The notes under the pieces were generated by a model that saw nothing but the letters and a program-made list of their open reading frames with translations, made no database searches and had not been told where the DNA came from. From Coprinopsis marcescibilis (taxonomy: Eukaryota; Basidiomycota; Agaricomycetes; Agaricales; Psathyrellaceae), in assembly GCA_004369085.1 (NCBI GenBank), contig ML210149.1, positions 248,001 to 312,000 of the forward strand: DNA of 64,000 bases, given 5' to 3'. Below, in pieces: positions 47,040 through 58,800 of the stretch. Numbering within the stretch: position 1 is the stretch's first letter; each line of letters starts with the position of its first letter. The translations under genes were made by a program, and so were the position numbers.

Positions 47040-48190
47040 AAAAGGTTCACCATTGCTTTTCCACTTTTGCCATCGACATGGCTGCGGGTCGGGAGATACG
47101 GTCTGGGCAAGACGTTGTAGCTTTATCGGGCGGTCATATCAATTCGGTTTTCATTCCCTCGCATCGCATCCCACACGATATCGTCTATGCCCATCCTCTA
47201 TGATTAATGCAGATATGATTAAGCCCATCTTGTGATTATCTTGCGCTTGCCTTGCGCACCCAATTGAAGCACCGCGAAGGAGCGGGGGGTGTCGTGAATT
47301 CTGTCGATGTATCGGTCTTTCTTATTCAGAAAAATTGGAGTGGTTGCCTTGCTGGTTGCTGGTGGAGTCGTTTGAAGAGCCCTTTGGATGTTCGCTATAT
47401 CTTCATTTTTGGGATTGTTCTACACGATTCGATGTCAGTCAGTCGTATAGGGTTGCGGACCGCTCAATTCAAGCCATGGCCTGTGCGAGCGTCCCATCAC
47501 AACGATAGACATAGTGTCTACCTTATCGAGGCTCTAATGCGCTTCATTCCTCGTATGCTACTATACCTGGATACCCCCCCATTTCTATACTCCTTAAAAC
47601 CCCTTTTGCTCTCTCCATCTTTAAAGGCTCGAAGGCTTGTCAGGATTTCCTTCGAGCCGCATTGACGAAATAAACGAGACAACTTTCAACACAGCCCGAA
47701 CAGTTGAACACAATGCTACACTGTATCTGCGAAATTATGGGCTCGTACGATAAACGAACCCACTGAAACAGTCCCCTGTACTCTGTGCATTTGCGAAAGC
47801 AGTCTTCTCGTGCCTACAGCCCATTTTCCTCGCCTTCACCCTGTGAATTCAACGCAGAGTGTGATACCTATGTCTCAGAAAACAAGCTACCGAGACCTAC
47901 CGAAGCGCCGGCAATGCTGCAGGCGAGCCTTTCAAGTGTTCAAGCTCAAGCTCAATCTGCGTCCTTCCTCCTTGGAATGGAAGAATGGACAAGAAATGAT
48001 AAAGGCTAGAAGGGACCTTGCAATCTGAATAGAAGCTTGGCTAGCGTCCTTTCCGGGATGCGCTCCAATGGCAATCGCATGACGTCACGGACAGCCTCAT
48101 AAAGCCCCAGACATCGGCGTGGATGGATTGGACGACTTCGTTTGATACCTGGACAATCTCTTAACGACGTTGAGTTCGAGAGTAAACGAT
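47040..48190. other. 1.15-kb intergenic region, no supported gene
   Basis: A 137-codon plus frame (47252-47665) has no recognisable features. It is pyrimidine-rich around 47.55-47.65 kb. Nothing else is seen. Confidence 0.4.
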
Positions 48191-49437
48191 ATGGACGCGT
48201 TACCCATCGATACATCTCATCCGGCCGTTCGCGACTATTTGTCTCTCGTTCGCCTTCAAGTCCTTACACCACTCTCTTTACTCATAAATATCGCATGCGT
48301 CTTGGTGTGTGCAACGGTTTCCACCCCTAGCATCAGTAAGTGCCAAACTGTATCGACGTTATAACGCTTTAACATGTTCTATAGACGGTATCTCGAAGCT
48401 GCATCCAACGGCAATCTCTCCAAACTTTGGTGCAATTGCGGCATATGTGGGCGTCATATTCTTGGGTCAAATTGGGTACTGTATTCTGCTCGTGTTGGCG
48501 GGAAAACCGGAGACAAAGGTAAGGACTTATGTACCTCTTGTGCTCTTATCCAGGTGAATATCTAACACATGTCCAGAAAATGCTCGTAAAAGGTGTCGGA
48601 TTTTCGCTTGTGTTCGCAAACGTTGTTATGGGATTATGGGCGATTGCATGGGCAAGTGCTTCACCGCGGTATCCAAAGTTCAACGGCTGAACATTATCAT
48701 AGGTTATGCAATGGTTCCTGGTATCAACAATCCTTCAAGGCGTCTTGCTGTTGCTGTTGCTGTACTCCAATGTGGCTCTGCTAATCTACCATCCTCCTGA
48801 CCCTTCGAGATGGATCGACATTGCGCTTGTTCATGCACCCATGCGATTCTTTTTTGTGCTACCATTCGCGCTCCTCTTTCCATTGTCCCTATTGTAAGCC
48901 ATCCTATCTCGTTCAACTTAATGTTTTGCTGAACCGGCGGCAGCATCACTCTCCACTTGACCTACAGTCCGCCTTATCCGGATGGACCTCAAGACTATTC
49001 CAAATGGCATGCGTGGACCGGGTTCGGGGTAGTCGTTGGCACCAATCTTGCCGCGTTTCTTGTCATTCTTCTCAGAAAGGACATAGTTTGGTGTGTAGCA
49101 GCGACTTGGATCTGTGTTAGCCTTTGGAGTCAAAGACCGAAACCCGGACCAGTATACGTGAGTAATGCCGAATGTTATGGTTCTGCATCTGACCAGCGAG
49201 CTATAGATTCCTGTTATCATCTTCACAGTCCTTCACCCGCTTGCGTTGTTGGTCTCGTATGCATATGCGATGTTCTTCAAAAAGAATACTGCAAGGGTGC
49301 AACTTCCAGAGGACACCGATCACCCAGGCCTTTATTCTACTCCGGCACAGAATGTCAGGACAGGGGGCTATGGTGCAAGGCCAACCGATGAAGAACGTCC
49401 TGCAAGAGAGATCGATGGGGAACAGACTTGGGGATAA
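48191..49437 (+). CDS. Multi-pass membrane protein, fungal, function unknown
   Basis: ATG 48191 (MDALPIDTSHPAVRDY) and about six introns give ~340 aa with roughly seven hydrophobic spans: LSLLINIACVLVCATV, GAIAAYVGVIFLGQIGYCILLVLAG, GVGFSLVFANVVMGLWAIAW, WFLVSTILQGVLLLLLLYSNVALL, FFFVLPFALLFPLSLFITLHL, FGVVVGTNLAAFLVILL and VIIFTVLHPLALLVSYAYAMFF. The C-terminal tail is hydrophilic (QLPEDTDHPGLYSTPAQ, ending EQTWG). The layout may fit the fungal DUF1774-type family, but I am not sure. No substrate motif is visible. Confidence 0.75.
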
Positions 49438-50125
49438 GCTGTTGACAGACAATATTCTGGAGGATGTATGCGGGTCAGGATATGAGTTCTAAATTTAGGC
49501 CAGTACTTTGTTTGAGATCGACGCGGGTATTCCTAGGAATGCGTGGAACATATACATATCCTTGTAGCAGCACAGTACACAAAGGGTGGGTATGCCCTCG
49601 CCACCGTATCGAGAATCAATATAACACTCAAGGTTGCCAAATTGTGACGGACATCGTGCCCTGATCACATTGGTCCTCAGGTTTGCCCGAAGGGCCTTAC
49701 CTATGATTATACTGGTTTTCTACACTTGGGGTCGCATTAAGCTCTTGCCATTTGGGCGCTTAACCCCTCATAGACCGACGCTGCCGAAGTTTTGACCGCG
49801 GGAGTTTGATCCGAACCATACATTGTCGTTGTCAAAGCCATAGAAGCTTATTTATATCCACCACCACTTAGGAATAGGAAGCTGGAACTCTGGCCCCCAC
49901 CTGCCGCCTTTAGGTTGACTGTGGATGGCGAGTGACTTATAAACGAGGCACAACCCTGGCCTAGGCTCGTCTCTCAACGTGTAAGCCTGCAAGTGCATAC
50001 GTATCAAGTTGCCTCACCTCAAGCTTAAGCTTTTCACCCTAGGAAACCCGGCGAGAGAAATGGTTATTACATAGCGACAGCAGCCACCCACGCTTCTGCA
50101 AACCCGTGGCATCCTTCTACAGAAC
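49438..50125. other. 0.7-kb intergenic region
   Basis: Between two + strand genes. No coding features. It may contain 5' sequence of the helicase gene if its true start is upstream. Confidence 0.35.
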
Positions 50126-53100
50126 ATGGTGTCACAAGAAAGTTCGCATGTACTCCGCGATTGGAAGGCTTTGATTGAGTTTAATGGATTGCGCCCACAA
50201 ACAGGCCATGCGCAGCTGGTTAAAGTCGCCTCGTTCCAAGGGACTGTGCCCCACATCGGTTTGCCTCCCGCACATCTACTCATTGGATTAGCGAAGGGCA
50301 AACCCCTACTTGCACTCTTGGCTACGATGACCTTTCTCAACATGGTTTCTTATGTCAGCCAGGACTTGATTCCTAGCGACACTAGAATCCCTCGTCGGCT
50401 CGAGAAATCGACGTTTCCCCGTCGAACAGCAGGTCGAGACACCAAGCAATTCGTGGAATCTTTTCCATATCGAAAGAGTGCTATTATCGTCGGACTCTCA
50501 CTTTCGACCAATTCCGCCCAGGAGATAGAGGCCGTTGCATTCTCTTTCGGTTTCAAGTCATTCGAGATAACCCTGGACCGCGGTTCCTCTCTTCCTTGCG
50601 TCGGGGATTTGACCCTTCAGAGACTGCTCTCTGGCAATGCAACGTTCCCCAGCAAAGACGGAGACGACTTTTTCAATACTTTCATCATGGTGGGCTTTGA
50701 TATGGCTCGAATGGCAACTTTGATACACAAGTACCTTGGGTTTCATACGCATGGGTTTGACCTCGGATCCCTTTTGGCGCCTGACTCCGCTTCCCCTTGG
50801 GGTCCTGCTCGAGTTGTGGCCAATCGGCTCCACCAGGGTGTCAACCAACTTCGGGTGAACGCTTTGTGGGACGACGCCGACACAGCGACATCGTTCTTAA
50901 TGAGAGCATGGCTTTCACAATGGTATGACCCCTTCCACCTCCTTGACAACCCACTTTCTAACTTCCTCCAGTGTCGCCGAACGATGCCCTCAGGAATTGA
51001 AAACTGCCATTCCGGTTGATACTAGACGTTTGGGCCAAAAGGTACTGTGATTAGTTTTGATACCGTCTCACTGGTTCGTGAACTGGGTTTCTTAGGAATT
51101 GGAGCTTCTAGAATATATGGTTGCCGAATCCCACGCTCTGGACCAACTCAAGCCTCGTGCCATGCAAAACGAATTCTCCAGCTACAATGTTCGTAAAGAC
51201 GGGAAGGTAGACCTCCAAAACGATCGATACAAAACACGTGTACGACGCAGTAATCGACAGGTGAGACACTTTGAAGTCTTGAACCGTTCCCTGCTCACTG
51301 TCGATCGAAGGCTGTTGTCATTACTATGGCTTCTGGGAGAGAGTATACAACGAGAGCTGTGGGGATGCAGGGGAAGAAGACCACATTGGGTGCTGTTCAG
51401 CTGTCAGGTGGCATTGCCAGCATCCGAGTCGTTGGAAGACAGGAGCTTACTTCTTCCGAGCGCGCCCTTGAGCACTTGCTCCTAACCACACTCCAGGGAT
51501 TGAAATCGTTCCAGCAATCTCCGTTCATCCGGTTGTTCTGGTTTCCGACATGGAAACGGTTTAAGCCCCCTCCAGAATCGTTTAGATTGAACAGTTCCGC
51601 GTACAACACTGTCATGGACGTCGCAAACCTAAATGTCTCGCAAAAGAAAGTAATAGATACTCTTGTATCGAGCGAGAGAGCTGTCATTGTGCACGGTGAG
51701 TATTCAGTGATCCTTCATAGTGCCGTCTTCGTATTGTTGACATTCATTTCTTGCATAGGTCCTCCTGGTACAGGCAAAACCACAACAATTGCAACCATCT
51801 CTCGTATTTGGGATCTGCACGACTGTCCTGTGTGGATAGTTGCACATTCCAACGTCGCTGTAAAGAACATTGCCAACGCACTTGGGAAACGAAACGTTGA
51901 CTTTCGGCTTATCGTATCGAAAGAGTTTCACGAGGAGTGGTATGCCTGTTCCGAGTCCATGTGGGTTTCAATCTTTAACAGAGCGCGACTAGGCACGAGC
52001 ATTTGTATGCCTCCGTCCAGGAGAAGTTAATCCGCTCCGATGAGTTTCCGAAAGACCCTTCGGATATGGAAAGACTAATCGGAGGAGCGTGTATCATACT
52101 ATCGACGTTGAGCATGTTGTCGAACCCTGCCTTGGAACAAAACCGCCTGTTTGAGCTGGTTCCAATGGAGCGCCTAATCGTTGACGAGGTATCGCAGATT
52201 CGAGTCTTCGAGTTCTTGGTACGTATTTCCCAAAGCTCAAAGGCACGAGTTGACGAGACCGTTATGTAGCATCTCTTTGAGCGGTTTCAGACCGTCCTGG
52301 AAAAGATTTGTTTCTTCGGAGACCCTCAGCAGCGTAAGCCAACACCTCCTCTTCGTTCGGGATTCTTGGTTTGAATGCTGCCCAGTGCCCCCGTTTAACC
52401 ACGATCGGATTCGAGGAATGAAGACCGTCTTCGACCTTGAGCACTTGAGTGCGACGAAGTTGCTACTAAATGTCCAATGTTAGTCTTTACATGCCTGTTT
52501 TCCCTAATTCTTTCTGACCGCAGTCTTAGACCGGATGCCAGTAGCATTGGGGAACTTCATATCAAACACAGTCTATGGCGGTCAATTACAATCGAATCAC
52601 GATGATAGCACGGCAAACTGTGTCAGATTCGTCAATGTTTCTGGAATGGAGGCCAAGTCCGGAAAGAGCTGGATGGTGGGTAATCTTGGACATTTGTGAA
52701 TACAGAACCCTGATTTTGTAATATTCAGAACGAGCATGAAATTCGCTCGGTTGTCCATCTTGTCGAAAAGTATTACAGGCACAAAGAATTTGCTGTGATA
52801 ACACCTTACGATGCTCAAAGAGGCCACGTTGAAAAGGCGTTGCAACAGAGCAATCTTCCTTGGGAAGATCGCGTGTTCAATGTGGATAGTTTTCAAGGTC
52901 AGTGATAATTTAAACGTGAACGATGCAGTAGAAGATAGTACTAAATCCTTAATTTTCAGGCAACGAACGCGACTACGTGATCATCTCCCTCGTTCGCAGC
53001 TCCGAGCCAGGATTCCTCAACCACATCAACCGCCTGAATGTGATGCTTACACGCTGCAAGAAGGGGATGGTGATTGTGTCGAGCCAGGGTTTTTTGAATA

Positions 53101-54179
53101 GCTCCGGAAGGGACACGCTTGTGGCACGGTTTGCAAGGTACTGGGTCGGCACTTACGGTGCATCCTGCACCTGGGTCGACTGGAAAGACGTCGCAACTGG
53201 GTCGGTGGACCTTCCCGGTTCTCCAGGAAATGGTATCTTTCGGTCCTATGACCTTCCCCTGCATTCCACTGTCCCGTTTAACAGAAGCGTTCCTTCAAGG
53301 TATCAGGGAGCCACTGGGGGGTTTGACGTTTCTCGGTTATTCGCCAAAAGCTTTGCGAACCTTGCATCCACTACGACACATCCTCCCTGGAACAATCATC
53401 CGACTCACGGTCAGTGGTCTGACGGACAAGAAGACGATGGGGGAGACTCAGTGCAGTGGTCCTCTCCCGATGACGAGCCAAAGGTCAAATCGATCCCAGT
53501 GTACCAGTCAAGCTATGAAAGTTACGAACCATCCAATGGCCACACCGCCAATTGGAGCTCCCCAGCGCACTTCCCAGAGCTGCCTAGTGCAAAGCCATCC
53601 TGGCAGAAAGACTCGGGGCCTAGCCAGCACTCATTCTTGCAGAAGAACAAGAATTCTTGGCGTTCAAAGGCGATCCCATCGTCTCCCTCGAATACTCTGC
53701 CACACTCAGGCAGGGCGAGTGAGTCAGTGGCCAAACATGCCAACCAGAACGGCACCTACCCCAATCTGAACCTGCGCAGAGATTCCTCCTCAATATCGTC
53801 GCAGCGATCAACTACAACTAGTGGCATCACCTTGGTTAATAACCAAGGATTCAAATCGATGGTGCCAAACGGGTACCTTCGGCCCATGTCCTCTAGTTCC
53901 AGCCAACTCAACGCGAGAGCGGCCCCGTTCAACCCTGCGAACAATAGCTCAGTCCGATTTACTGCGAATACTGCCAGGCGTCCAACTGAAGCTCAACAAT
54001 CCTATGTTGGTGGATTGGATGAGACTGGGTGGATAAGAGTTCAGCGACGCCAAGGTCTCGGTCGGAAGAGCATCCCGGCTACCCCCCAAACCCCCGCAAA
54101 TTCGAACCAAGCAACTCGGCGCCAAAGGAGAGGAGCACGGTACTGGTATGCATTGTACGTATCTGCTTCGCTTTCGTAG
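50126..54179 (+). CDS. Superfamily 1 (UPF1/NAM7-like) helicase with a long N-terminal region and disordered tail
   Basis: The N-terminal ~290 residues begin MVSQESSHVLRDWKAL and include VGFDMARMATLIHKYLGF followed by HTHGFDLGSL, which resembles an RNase H-like exonuclease fold (weak). The helicase core spans several introns: Walker A VIVHGPPGTGKTTTIATIS, Ia VAHSNVAVKNI, Walker B RLIVDEVSQI (V where A is usual), III FFGDPQQLPPF, YRMP-equivalent FLDRMPVALGNFISN, AVITPYDAQR, VFNVDSFQGNERDYVIISLVRS and RLNVMLTRCKKGMVIV. A ~350-residue Ser/Asn-rich C-terminal tail follows. Acts on RNA or DNA by family, substrate unknown. Stop 54177-54179; an alternative spliced end (~54229) is possible. Confidence 0.88.
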
Positions 54180-54654
54180 TTCCAGCAACAGTACTAACCC
54201 TCTTCCCAGTGATTAGCCCCGGCGTTAGTAGCCGGTGCATGTCTTGTCTCCGTCCCTCATCATTTATCGTACATCTTCTTTCTCGCACATACTGGTCGTC
54301 CATGACATCATCTGTAAATTATTCCCCAATGTTACATACAAAGAAAATTGAATCCAACTCACGAGTCACGGATAGAGTGAGTGGATCAAGCCTCGCATCA
54401 TGCATCAAGGCGCGTTGTGCTTGCCACGATGACGTCTGCAAATTGGAGCATTTTCGTTGGCGGGAAGTCCATCGACGCCGCTCAATAGGGAAATATTCGG
54501 TCATCGATCCACTCCGTTTACTGTGGGGCTTTTTGGAGGTGCCGGGACGATGGGAGTCGTTGCGGCTATTTAAGAGATGGCAGCTCACTAGGTTCCCAAC
54601 CAAAATCGAAACCACTACCCAAGTCAAATTACCAAGTTCACCTTTATCCAAATC

Positions 54655-55302
54655 ATGTCCAGAAGTAAGTCAACCGCCTTGTAATTTTAATGGGCGATTT
54701 GAATAATCCTCCTATTAGACCAAGACAACTCTAATGTTATTCGGGGCCTCAAGGCAGCCCTACACAACTCCAACGTCTCCGAAGAGGCGAAGCTGCGCGA
54801 CATCCAGCGACTGCAAGAATTAGGCGCCGAAGTGCCCGAAGATGCGTATTCCAGCCAAACTGAAACCTCTGAACTCTCGTCTCGCCAAATAGGTAAGGGA
54901 AAGTTGCCCACGGCCCGTGTATACGATTTGTGCTAATTATAGCTACACGGAAGCTGGATACAAAGCTGCTTTGAAGAGTGAGTAAATATTCACTGCCATG
55001 TTGTGTCGTCGACTTGGAATGACCCTAACTTCATGATCTACAGACGAACGTGTTTCAGAAGAGGCCAAACAGCACGCTCGTGAGATGCTGGGCGAGGATA
55101 GTGCCGGTGCTGGTGACGAAGCCAGTACCCATACAAATCGTGTATTGGGAGGCTACAAGGCAACATTGGCCAGTAAGAATGATTTTTCACTACAATGAAG
55201 ACCAACGCAGCTAAAGGACATGTTCCATCCTTCCTAGATCCAAGAACCTCGGAAGCAGCCAAGGAACATGCCGCGGAGATATTACACAACAGTGGCGTTT
55301 AG
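54655..55302 (+). CDS. Conidiation protein 6 (Con-6) repeat protein
   Basis: Small hydrophilic protein of unknown biochemical role, induced in conidia or spores of ascomycetes. ATG 54655 and four introns give three Con-6 repeats: NVIRGLKAALHNSNVSEEAK, AGYKAALKNERVSEEAKQHA and NRVLGGYKATLANPRTSEAA, ending HNSGV (stop 55300-55302). The second repeat needs the acceptor CGGAAG at ~54957 rather than the earlier TATAG to stay in frame. The protein is acidic and helical. Presence in a basidiomycete suggests a general stress or resting-cell role. Confidence 0.9.
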
Positions 55303-55848
55303 GTTGAGCAAAGTGAACGGAAGGAAGTTACCATGATGATTGTATATTACTAGTGTATATTACCCAAACCTTCGCCCAGTCAACTTCAAACGTTCTGTTT
55401 CTCGATTTGCGTAAGGTAAAGCCAGTACCCTGCCGAAAGGTGCCAGCCGATAATATGTACATGATAAAGTTAAACTATGAAAGTGCGTACCGATGACCAG
55501 GCTAATATAATAACTTCTATGTACCAGAAATTCGAGGCAGGACATTGTCTTTTTGAAGTAAAGGAGAGGTTGTTGCGTCGAGGGCGGGAAAGGGTATCGT
55601 AGGAATACAATGCAAATTTATAAAACCAAAACAAAGGGTAAATGGTGATACATGGTATAAGATAAAAGCAAAACGAGCGAGTGCATAGTAGTATGGTGGA
55701 TAGGATTGTGCGCCAAAAGAAAACATGGAGGAATGTCCCAGTGAACGAGCGTGTATGAATGGATAAGTCGAAAGTCGTTGGCCTCAGGCCAAATCATGTG
55801 GGTCATAATCATAAAAAGAGCGGTATGGACGTCGACAAATGTCAAACG
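55303..55848. other. Convergent intergenic region (Con-6 / transcription factor 3' ends)
   Basis: AT-rich 3' flanks of two convergent genes, ~0.55 kb. No gene is seen. Confidence 0.45.
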
Positions 55849-58800
55849 TTAAGATGAACCCCCTCCCCACGGCTGGGAAGAATGCCAATACGAAGTGGAG
55901 ATGTCTTCACTGGACAGATTCCAGCCCTGTTGGCCCACATACATCGATGGTTGAGGGGCGGGTATGAGGCCGTATGTCGCATGAGACTCGGATTGCTGTG
56001 GCAGTTCCGGTTGCGCAGAAACCGTGCCGTTTTGGTGATCGTACATTTGTTGGCCACCGCCGGTGTCGGACGTGAATAGTTCGTGAATGTTGCTGTCGGC
56101 TCCCATCGACTGGTGGCCACGGGTGTTTGGAAGCGATGAATGATGGAACGTCGGTGGGGTGTGGTCAACCGAATTGACTGCTGAGCCATGCGCACTGCTT
56201 CCTCCAGCTGTGGGTTGTGGAACGTCTTGCGGTGGATAGTAACTACCGCCATAGGCGAAGCCGCTGGATCCCGAGTAGGATCCCGAAGAGTCCGTTCCAG
56301 TCAGGGTAGGAGGGTAGTGCGCAGGTTGAGGAGGATGATGAATGTTTACAGGGGGGCCCGTCGAATAGACCTTGCCACCAGTCAGGTCAAAATGGGACAC
56401 CTGGTGCAATTGGTGAGGTCCATCATGAGACACAGACTGTGATGTTTGACCCACGTTAAAGGTTGTTGTCAAATGAGGCAGAATCAGACTCCCAGACCCA
56501 GTTGTTGGAGGCGGATACATCGACGGGACGATGGCGTAAGAGCTGGGTTCAGAAGGCTGAACGTGTGTTATTGAAGACGAGCGAGACCGATAAGATCCCC
56601 CAGTGTGTTGCGCCGTTAACGGTTGATAGACCGGTTCAGAATGGTCAGAAGAAGCTGGACCGTAGTGGTGGGGGCCATCTTCCACTGTCGCCTAAAGAGC
56701 CGAAGTCGTTAGTTACGAGTAAAAACTGACAATAAAAACCGATACATACCAGCCCTGCAACTCGTTCATTTTCCCGTTTGGCGGCATCCACAGTGTTGTA
56801 GATCAGCTCGTCTGCCCTGGTATGCTTCACCTGAGGCGGAGGGATTGCTTGCAACATCTTCCTCTCGCGTGCCTCTGAATCCACGTCGCCTGCCGGGGGC
56901 ATCCTCGCCCGTACATTATGCCTCCTCTCCGGGAAGAGTCCATCCTTTAAACGTATACGGCCGCTAGAAGAGTGCTTGCTCTTCTTCCCCTCCTTCCCCT
57001 CCTTGGAAAGCGAACTCCGTCTCGAAAGGGAGGCATCCCTTGAGCTCGGCGCATTTCCCACTGAGCGACCGCCAAACGTATTGCCATGATGTCCCTGCGG
57101 CGGGAGACCAGACAAGGAGTCCCCCGGGGGACCCGCAGGCGAAGACGAAGAAGACGGACCGTCTTTCCCTCCTCCTCCTCCTCCACCTCCTCCTCCTCCA
57201 CCGCCTCCACCACTCCTCGCATCATGCCTAAAGAGCCCGCCATCCCTATCATCGTTGTCAGAGCTTCGAAGGGAGATACGTGCGGGAGCAGGGGGAGGCT
57301 TATACTCCTTCTCCGGTGATGTGTTTTTCCGCTTGACCATCGTGCCCGATGCACAAAACGCATCGCCTCGTTCCTTCCAACGCGTCTTGAGACCCTGGAC
57401 CATCCTAAAATCGCCATCCTTGAGCTTCGTCCCGATGGACAGCTCCTCGATGAGGTGGATCCCAAGCCCGATGCTTTGCATAAGTTCGATCGAGAACTTG
57501 TCTCGGGTTTCGATGCCCAGGATGTGTTGGAGAGATGGAAGGGTCGTCGTTGGCTCCAGGCATACTCTTGAGCAGATGACCACACAGTCAAATATGGGCT
57601 GGGCCAAACCCCAGATGTCGATGGTGATAGGAGCAGCGGAAAAGTTGGCCGACTCCTTGGAGGCAGATTGAACAAGCTTCATCACCAGCCATCCTACTCG
57701 GATGACGGATTGAGCAGTAGTAACAAGCTCGCGAAGGATGTGGCGAAGCTTGCTCATGGTCTCTGGTGTTGCAGAGGCGGGGTTGGTGAGGAGTTGGATG
57801 AAGGGCGCATATATGTTGAGGCGAAGGCGATAGAGGATGAGGGCGAGCTCGCAACTCAGCAGCTGGTTAATCTGAGCATCCGCAGTGGCGTGGTCGGCAG
57901 GATGGGCACCGGAACTGGACCTTTCCGAGTCTGTACGTGGGCTTGTAGCTGCAGACTCAACGCTTCCTCCTCTGAAATGGAAATCCTTCCCGAGGCTGAC
58001 CATGTGCGAAGACAACATCTGTTCCGTCTCCTGCAGCGCATACCGAAGCTGGGTGGGAAGAGATCGAGCCCACTGTTCAGTCTCGTCCCATAACACCATG
58101 GCCTGCTCCACAGTGTAACCACAGCAGCAACCGGGAGTGTTGAGCTCGAGCATTCCGTGATGAACGAGGCTGGTTAGCCTTTATGAAGACGAATCAGTAC
58201 CAGCGGCCTGAAAGGGTGAGATATGGACACACACCTAGCTCTGGCAGCTAAATACACGCGTTGCCACATCACGCTGGGAGATTCGTTGAGCAATGCGAGC
58301 TTTTGGGCGACCGTTTCGGGGGATATGGGAACATGAAGACCATGACCTTCGGGTTTGTGCACTCCGTCGAGGTTGCTGAGAATCTTTTCCAGTTCCATGC
58401 TTGGAAGTGGAATCGAATAGAAAGCGCTTGGTGCAAGCGGGGACCTCTTGAGTGCCATGGCGATGTGCCTAAAGCGCATATAGTCAGGGATAATGACTGA
58501 TCGTACGGTACGAGCCAACGTACATGTCATAGAACAGCACCTCCCACCATATCCTACGATTAACCTCTGCCACCTCGGTTAATATAGACGGGGTGACGTT
58601 AGGGCGACCACCAGCAGATGTTACTTCAAACTCTGCTGATAGTTGAGAAACATCTAGGTCGCAGTTCCATGAACGGAGAGCACATATCATCTTGGACACC
58701 TGTAAAATGATTTATCAGCCCCTTACGATTCGTCCTTGGACAGAAGAGATACACTCACGATTGATGATATGGCCTCCTGCTCCTGCGGTCGCTTTTGTCG

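Noticed and set aside
47252..47665. 137-codon plus frame
   Set aside because: Irregular composition and no features. Likely chance in an intergenic region.
56947..57675. 242-codon minus frame inside the transcription factor
   Set aside because: Alternate frame of the GC-rich, Ser/Gly-coding region of the real gene. Its Arg/Val/Glu-rich product is a typical shadow.
57255..58093. Plus-strand frames opposite the transcription factor
   Set aside because: Antisense shadows of the Zn2Cys6 gene. They have no independent features.
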